From the NCBI GenBank assembly GCA_016711345.1, contig JADJTD010000001.1, forward strand, positions 3,598,001 through 3,662,000: a DNA stretch of 64,000 bases, given 5' to 3'. This stretch comes from Chloracidobacterium sp. (GTDB taxonomy: Bacteria > Acidobacteriota > Blastocatellia > Pyrinomonadales > Pyrinomonadaceae). The notes beneath the pieces were generated by a model. The model saw nothing but the letters and a program-made list of their open reading frames with translations, did not search any database and was not told the DNA's origin. Positions 58,863 to 64,000 of the stretch are shown here, piece by piece (the stretch's first letter is position 1; each line of letters begins with the position of its first letter). Both the position numbers and the translations under genes were made by a program.

Positions 58863-60440
58863 TTAAATAACAGTCTTACGTTCCCGCGAGCCGGGAATGT
58901 TCATTTGATCGCGATATTTTGCGACCGTTCTCCTTGAAAGTTTGACTCCTTCGTTACTCAAAACTCTTGCGATCTGGTCATCGGTCAATGGCTTCTTAGT
59001 ATCCTCGTCCTCAACCATTTTCTTGATCCTCAGCTTAAGTATGCGCGTCGAAACCTCTTCACCTTCTTCATTTAGCATTCCTTCAGTAAAAAACCGCCTC
59101 AACTCAATCACGCCCTGCGGCGTATGGGCGTATTTACGATTTACTACTCGCGAAATTGTGGAAAGATGCATGCCGATATCTTCCGCAATGTCTTTCAACA
59201 TCATCGGTTTAATATGTTCGACGCCATTATCAAGAAAGTCCCGTTGGCGAGAAACTATACACTCTACCACGCGGTAGATAGTCTGCCGCCGATGCTCGAT
59301 ATTTCGAAGCAGATCAACCGCCGATCGCATCTTTTCTTTAATAAAATCCTTAGTTTCTTTTGATGAGTCGGTTTGGTCGAGCAGTTTGTTATAGGTGTGA
59401 CTTATACGAAGTCTCGGGCTGCCATCATCGGCAAAATAGATGACATAATCGTCTTCGAGCTTTTCCACGTAAACTTCGGGGGACACGAAGATCGCTTCTT
59501 CGGACGAATAACGCCTTCCCGGGAATGGATCAAGCTGCCTGATCTTTTCGATCTCTTTATCGAGAGTTTGTAGATCAACACCCGTTTTTTTTGCCAGATG
59601 CTGAAGCCTGTGCGGCTGAAGGTCTTCCAAATGATTTATGACAAGGTCCGCCGCGAGACTTTCTCGCTCACCGATCACATGCAACTGTGCGAGCAGGCAT
59701 TCGTGTACGCTGAACGCTCCACAGCCGACTGGGTCGAGCTTCATAACCGCTTGTCTCGCGCGTTCAACAGTTTCCACTGAACTGCCGCACATCTCAGCAA
59801 TTTCGTCGATGCTTGTCGATAAACGTCCGTCGTCATCCAAATTGCCGATCACGAGGATCGCCGCCTCTTCCGTTTCGCTGTTCAAGCTAAGAAGATGAAG
59901 CTGCCATTCTAAGTGTTCGCTGAGTGACTGCGAATGAGTTAAAAACTGTTCAAAGCTCGGAGCGTCATCTTTATATTCGATCTCCTGAGTGCGATAACCG
60001 GGATCGAGATAATCCTGAAATTCACGACCATAATCGATCTCATCAAAAGAATCGGCGCTTTCCGCATGCGAATCGTCGTCCCCGTCGATGTCTGTGCTAT
60101 GTTCTTCGTTGCCGTTAAGGCTCGATCCTTCGGGCACAATTCCGTCAATCTCCGCGAGATGATCGGTGCGCGCTTCGGAAATGGCATCAGCTGAGTGATC
60201 AGCATTGTTATCGAATCCGTCATCATCACCGCTGGAATTTTGATCAAGAATGTTATCTCCGATCTCTTGGACCTCTTCTCCGGGCAGAACTTCCTCAAGT
60301 ACAGGATTGGCTACCATCTCCAGCTCGATCAGTTCATTCAATTCGAGCGACGTCATCTGCAGCATTTCGATACGCTGACGCAGTTGGGGCGTCAAAACCA
60401 TCTTTTGCTGCAATTGATGAGTTAGCCGTAGAGATGACAT
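58863..60440 (-). CDS. rpoN: RNA polymerase sigma-54 factor
   Basis: The 525-aa protein has region I (LRLTHQLQQKMVLTPQLRQRIEMLQMTSLELNELIELEMVANP), an acidic region II (about 60-160, many Asp/Ser), the core-binding domain, the helix-turn-helix (LKDIAEDIGMHLSTISRVVNRKYA), and near the C-terminus the RpoN box as SRRTVAKYRD. It directs transcription from -24/-12 promoters with the help of AAA+ activators. The box starts with Ser instead of the usual Ala. It lies between lptB (107-base spacer) and hpf (41 bases). Its target promoters were not searched. Confidence 0.94.
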   Translation of the reverse strand: MSSLRLTHQLQQKMVLTPQLRQRIEMLQMTSLELNELIELEMVANPVLEEVLPGEEVQEIGDNILDQNSSGDDDGFDNNADHSADAISEARTDHLAEIDGIVPEGSSLNGNEEHSTDIDGDDDSHAESADSFDEIDYGREFQDYLDPGYRTQEIEYKDDAPSFEQFLTHSQSLSEHLEWQLHLLSLNSETEEAAILVIGNLDDDGRLSTSIDEIAEMCGSSVETVERARQAVMKLDPVGCGAFSVHECLLAQLHVIGERESLAADLVINHLEDLQPHRLQHLAKKTGVDLQTLDKEIEKIRQLDPFPGRRYSSEEAIFVSPEVYVEKLEDDYVIYFADDGSPRLRISHTYNKLLDQTDSSKETKDFIKEKMRSAVDLLRNIEHRRQTIYRVVECIVSRQRDFLDNGVEHIKPMMLKDIAEDIGMHLSTISRVVNRKYAHTPQGVIELRRFFTEGMLNEEGEEVSTRILKLRIKKMVEDEDTKKPLTDDQIARVLSNEGVKLSRRTVAKYRDQMNIPGSRERKTVI

Positions 60441-60547
60441 ATTCAGGAAGGAGCGCGTTAGCTATTCAACTGTTACTCGATGTGAGAAACAGCGAATCAC
60501 ACCTAGATTATACCGAGTTTGAATGGAAAATGGAAAAGACTGTAAGT

Positions 60548-61312
60548 TTACAAGGTAAACCTTTCGCCCAAATATAACCGCCGGACATCGGGATCATCAA
60601 TAAGTGCGGACGGGTCGCCTGAACGAAGGATCTTACCTTCGGAAAGAATGTAGGCCCGATCTGTAATTCCAAGTGTTTCGCGGACATTGTGGTCAGTGAT
60701 CAGGATACCGATGCCTTGCTTTTTTAGATACAAAATGATCTCGCGAATATCGTCTATTGCAAGCGGGTCAATGCCGGCAAAGGGCTCATCAAGTAAAATG
60801 TAACGAGGGTTGGTAGCCAGGCAGCGAGCGATCTCGACGCGTCTTCTTTCGCCGCCGGACAGTGAGTCGCCTCTGTTCTTTCGAACATGCGTGATCCCAA
60901 ATTCTTCAAGAAGCTCTTCGAGTCGCGAAAAACGTTCAATGCGGCTCATTTTCATCGTTTCGAGTACGGCGAGAATGTTCTGCTCGGCGGTGAGCTTGCG
61001 AAAAACTGACGATTCCTGAGGTAGATATCCAAGGCCGAGCCGGGCACGCAGGTACATCGGCAGAGCTGATACATCGCGGCCGTTCATCGAGATCGAGCCT
61101 TCTTCAGAACTTTCAAGCCCGACCATCATATAGAATGTTGTCGTCTTTCCGGCTCCGTTTGCCCCTAATAAGCCGACGACCTCGCCCGGTGCAACTGACA
61201 GGCTTACATTATCAACAACACGTCTGCTGCCGTATGTTTTCTGCAAATGTTGGGCGGCCAGTGAATCGATATCGTGTTTAGGCGAATGTCCGTTTGAGGC
61301 GTTGGGGTCCAT
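60548..61312 (-). CDS. lptB: LPS export ABC transporter ATPase LptB
   Basis: The 254-aa ATPase powers movement of LPS from the inner membrane to the Lpt bridge. It shows Walker A (LLGANGAGKTTTFYMMVGL), the LptB-like LGYLPQESSVFRKL Q-loop, signature (LSGGERRRVEIARCLA), Walker B (YILLDEPFAGIDPLAI) and GILITDHNVRETLGITDRAYIL. The GVGYLPQE-type segment and C-terminal DDPDVRRLYLGERF fit LptB. An N-terminal 15-residue hydrophilic extension precedes the domain. It lies 12 bases after the lptC/A gene, in the usual lpt-rpoN order. Confidence 0.95.
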   Translation of the reverse strand: MDPNASNGHSPKHDIDSLAAQHLQKTYGSRRVVDNVSLSVAPGEVVGLLGANGAGKTTTFYMMVGLESSEEGSISMNGRDVSALPMYLRARLGLGYLPQESSVFRKLTAEQNILAVLETMKMSRIERFSRLEELLEEFGITHVRKNRGDSLSGGERRRVEIARCLATNPRYILLDEPFAGIDPLAIDDIREIILYLKKQGIGILITDHNVRETLGITDRAYILSEGKILRSGDPSALIDDPDVRRLYLGERFTL

Positions 61313-61324
61313 TGTGCTTATATA

Positions 61325-63964
61325 TTATTGCTTGCCCTGCACCTTGTAAACTGACTTCATCCGTGTGGATGTTGGTTGCTTAGATTTCCCTTCACTGACT
61401 ACACGTTTTTCGCGCATATAGAGTGTCAATTGAGCGGCCTGAGATGAGCCGTTTTCAGCGTCTTCTACAAGTGCCGGGCTGCCGCGAAGGATAGCCATTT
61501 CGTCGCTAGACGTGTATTGCAGCCAGTCACCGGTTCCGCGTCTTCCCGGCTGAGATACCACAACGTTGGTTTCTGCAATCGTCTTTGTTACCTCATTTTC
61601 CTTATTAAGGTAAACATCAGCGGAGTTTGCGGTGATCCTGTCGGTTCCTTGTCGTATGTCAACATGTGTTCGATATTGCAGGAGCTGGCTATCACGGCCA
61701 TAAGTCATGGTACTGGCAGAGGCAAAAACCGGAACGGATGCATTACCCGTTTTTTGATTTACTTTCACGTTGTAGGCCGCGCTGCGGACGTTGCCGTCAG
61801 CAAGGAACTGGCCATCTTTTTGCTTTAGCGTAAATTTATCACCGTGAATATAGTTATTTTCCTGCCATGCTCGAGCATTACCGAGGTAGATTGCGGTTTC
61901 GCCGGGCTGGTCAAATTCGGCACTGTCCGATGTAATAAAAACCGGCTTATCCGATTGGCCGAAAGGAGCAGCGTTGTTCAATTGTTTGAGGCTGTAGTAT
62001 GTTGTGCTTACTTTGCCTCGCATAAAAGAATGCTGGCTGCGGATGTTCCAGTCGATCTCCTTGGCCTTTGATCTATATTTCGAGTTCCAACCGGTCGGCT
62101 CACCGCCTCTAAGTCTCAGAGTTTCATCCGCTTGGGTGAAAGTCATTTCTGCGGCTATAGCATTGTTGTCAAGTTCGGTAAATCTAGCATTACCTGACGC
62201 ATTTAACTGTTCGAAATCCTTTGATTGCGGATCGAAGTTGGCTGTTATTTGATCGGCAACAAGTGTCTGTGTCCCGTGCGTCTGTTCCGGAATAGTAGGG
62301 ACTCGCACAGTTTTTGTTTTGCGTCCGCCGGTACAAGTTTTGGCGTTATTTCCCGTCGGAAAGAACTCACAATCGAAACGCGGTGCATTGATGGTTGTTT
62401 TATAGTTTTTTCTATCGTTATGCAACGGCTCTACATTCAGCTCTGCATTTCCTACAGCTTCGGCTTTACTGATGTCCTTCCCGTTTGCACCAAAGGTCGT
62501 TCGGACAACATCGGCAGAGACACGCTTGTTTGCCGCGTCGGGTGCATCAGGTGCACTAAGCTGAATCGATGTCCGTCCATCTGTCCGCAAAGCATCGATC
62601 ATGCCCGGGCCCTTGAACAGCAAGCCAATTCCACTTGCCGCTGAAATACTAACTTTTGAATATTCCTTATTTTCGTTGGGAATGATCTCAACGTCACTTT
62701 GTCCGATTGCATTTGCGTCATGAAGCTGACGCGATTCGCCGAATGCTGCATTCATTTCTGGAGCAGCGATCAGCGTTGTACGTTCTGTCGTTGTTTGCCG
62801 CGCCGAGGCATTGCCCCGAATGACCGCATCCTTAACTTTCTTGTCGGGAAACAGATTTGCGTGCAGAAGTTCACCTTTCAGATAATCGGAGCCTTGTGTG
62901 ATCACAGCATTGCCAGTCAATGTGAGTTTTCCGGCGGACTGTTCATATATTGCTTCAGACGACGTAATGTCCGTCGGTTTATCATTTGGGGACATGACGA
63001 TATGTGTCCCGTTTTTTAGTTCAAAACGGTCAGCATACCTGTCATAAGATGCGTAGCCGCAATCAATATTGGTTGATGCCGTACCGGATTCTGATGAAAC
63101 GATGTGAACTTTATCAAAAAATTCAAATCTCTTTAATTGTGATGATCTAGGATCGGAACCGTTAAGAAAGACCGAGGCTCGTTCTGCAAGGACATCAGTC
63201 ATTTGCGGCTTTCCTGACGACTTCCCTTTTGACTCGATGTTTATAGCGACATTGTCACGGAGATCTATCCTATTGCCCAATTGGTCAAATACGGCCGAAT
63301 TGGTATTGATCTTCGCATAGCGAATATTTGATCTAACGAGTTCGGGCGATTCAAACGCCTCGATCTCGACATTCTTTAACAGTTCGATTATTTTGTCGCC
63401 AATCTTAACACTTGCTCCAAATGATTTACCTCGAATGTTTGCTCGTTCAAATTCGACAGCCTCGTCAGCTTCGGCAGTTTCATTTTTTTTGGTGTAGATA
63501 ATGTTGTTTGTCTTTATCTTAAGCGCGTCGGGAGTTTCGATCTGTACATTGCCTTTTAGATAGGCCGTAAAGTTCTTGTCTGCTTCGGGAACATAGAGTG
63601 CCGATTCGGCTGTCATCTTATTGTTCGACAAACCCTCATTGTCGAATGTTTCTACATAGACATTCTGAAGTTCCTGATGCTCGTCCGAAAATGTTTTGGC
63701 GGAGTCGGCTTTAATATAGAATTTCGAGACGCCGCCGTCAGTTTCAAGTCTTTCGTAGCCGTTAACGTCGGCGACGACATCCGTAGAAAGCCGAGTATGC
63801 TCGCTCTTTAGCTTAAATGGTGATTTCGACCGCTCGCGATAAAAACCTATTACAACTGCAAGTATCGTGACAGCAATTACACCAACAGCAGCGATGCGGA
63901 AGTACTGCGGCAATTTTGCCCGCAACCTATATAGATCTTGATTGTGGGTTATTTGTTCCGGCAC
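61325..63964 (-). CDS. fused LptC/LptA-type LPS transport protein, 879 aa
   Basis: The N-terminal membrane anchor (residues 22-42) is followed by an LptC-like domain (about 45-230: RLSTDVVADVNGYERLETDGGVSKFYIKA). The rest of the chain is a long series of beta-jellyroll OstA/LptA units (such as KLTLTGNAVITQGSDYLKGELLHA, and AIYLGNARAWQENNYIHGDKFTL). Usual LptC is ~190 aa and LptA ~180 aa, so this single protein could supply the inner-membrane foot and much of the periplasmic bridge. It heads the lptB-rpoN cluster. A few bases after 63964 remain in the window, with no gene visible. Confidence 0.87.
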   Translation of the reverse strand: MPEQITHNQDLYRLRAKLPQYFRIAAVGVIAVTILAVVIGFYRERSKSPFKLKSEHTRLSTDVVADVNGYERLETDGGVSKFYIKADSAKTFSDEHQELQNVYVETFDNEGLSNNKMTAESALYVPEADKNFTAYLKGNVQIETPDALKIKTNNIIYTKKNETAEADEAVEFERANIRGKSFGASVKIGDKIIELLKNVEIEAFESPELVRSNIRYAKINTNSAVFDQLGNRIDLRDNVAINIESKGKSSGKPQMTDVLAERASVFLNGSDPRSSQLKRFEFFDKVHIVSSESGTASTNIDCGYASYDRYADRFELKNGTHIVMSPNDKPTDITSSEAIYEQSAGKLTLTGNAVITQGSDYLKGELLHANLFPDKKVKDAVIRGNASARQTTTERTTLIAAPEMNAAFGESRQLHDANAIGQSDVEIIPNENKEYSKVSISAASGIGLLFKGPGMIDALRTDGRTSIQLSAPDAPDAANKRVSADVVRTTFGANGKDISKAEAVGNAELNVEPLHNDRKNYKTTINAPRFDCEFFPTGNNAKTCTGGRKTKTVRVPTIPEQTHGTQTLVADQITANFDPQSKDFEQLNASGNARFTELDNNAIAAEMTFTQADETLRLRGGEPTGWNSKYRSKAKEIDWNIRSQHSFMRGKVSTTYYSLKQLNNAAPFGQSDKPVFITSDSAEFDQPGETAIYLGNARAWQENNYIHGDKFTLKQKDGQFLADGNVRSAAYNVKVNQKTGNASVPVFASASTMTYGRDSQLLQYRTHVDIRQGTDRITANSADVYLNKENEVTKTIAETNVVVSQPGRRGTGDWLQYTSSDEMAILRGSPALVEDAENGSSQAAQLTLYMREKRVVSEGKSKQPTSTRMKSVYKVQGKQ

Positions 63965-64000
63965 TGACCTTAATTATCCGTTCTCAAATCCTCTACGACA

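Overview
The window (about 47% GC by eye) looks like a chromosomal segment of an uncultured or little-studied Gram-negative bacterium. My best guess is Acidobacteriota, class Blastocatellia (Pyrinomonadaceae-like). This is inferred from gene content: a fused FtcD, short zinc-ribbon lipoprotein-like proteins, a fused LptC/LptA, UMF1 and AIM24 proteins, and many secreted TPR proteins. It is not based on a marker-gene search. LptB/LptC-A, MlaD/E/F-type genes, TolC, a Wza-like exporter and sigma-54 all point to a diderm cell envelope. I see no prophage, insertion sequence, CRISPR array or secretion island. The coding content is ordinary chromosome, while the spacers are rich in short interspersed palindromic repeats.

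Layout. 1-4011 (minus): start of a 2-oxoacid:acceptor oxidoreductase alpha subunit (cut by the window edge), two hypothetical genes, and a GltD-like FAD/Fe-S oxidoreductase. 4194-5894: ftcD. 6025-9750: TPR proteins, a repeat-rich spacer of about 1 kb, and a prepilin peptidase. 9841-10585: a ribbon-helix-helix gene directly downstream of rnpB (RNase P RNA, minus strand) with a clear promoter. 10604-16390 (minus): polysaccharide export protein, PTS enzyme I, AIM24, LOG and MFS genes. 16541-19373 (plus): MurU/AmgK peptidoglycan-recycling pair and a secreted protein. 19370-21733: DUF6526 and an MsbA-like exporter. 22022-27321 (plus): orphan ParD-like protein, AsnRS, TPR, OsmC, lipase-like and phosphodiesterase genes. 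27343-34631 (minus): phosphoesterase, UbiD, then a short-chain acyl-CoA set (3-hydroxyacyl-CoA dehydrogenase, thiolase, CoA-transferase) and a yeast-type cytosine deaminase.

34679-43572: proline dehydrogenase, ProRS, Ddl, a VWA-protein cluster, a KdtX-like glycosyltransferase, and a multidomain CxxCH + dockerin-like + cohesin secreted protein. 43672-45516: TolC-family protein. 46202-50284 (plus): gap, zinc-ribbon protein, pgk, tpiA and secG, followed by tRNA-Leu(GAG) and a strong terminator. 50474-53370 (minus): MlaD/MlaF/MlaE-type lipid transport. 53488-55366 (minus): ECF sigma, anti-sigma and Spy/CpxP-like genes. 55924-63964 (minus): a long conserved cluster lptC/A, lptB, rpoN, hpf, rapZ, EIIA-Man, HPr and arginase.

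Enzyme I (11.7-13.5 kb), HPr and EIIA (57 kb) make a phosphorelay, but no EIIB/EIIC sugar permease is visible. A regulatory PTS tied to rpoN and rapZ is therefore more likely than sugar uptake. Two residue changes stand out there: HPr has Asp where regulatory Ser46 would be, and RapZ has Met in place of the Walker A Lys. The other noteworthy signals are several families of short inverted repeats (9-bp periodic arms, 25-bp-arm palindromes, a ~100-bp element, and an AAGCCCG/TAAGTAAGGGC motif). They sit next to gene starts or stops and in places supply coding codons, a stop codon or a Shine-Dalgarno sequence.
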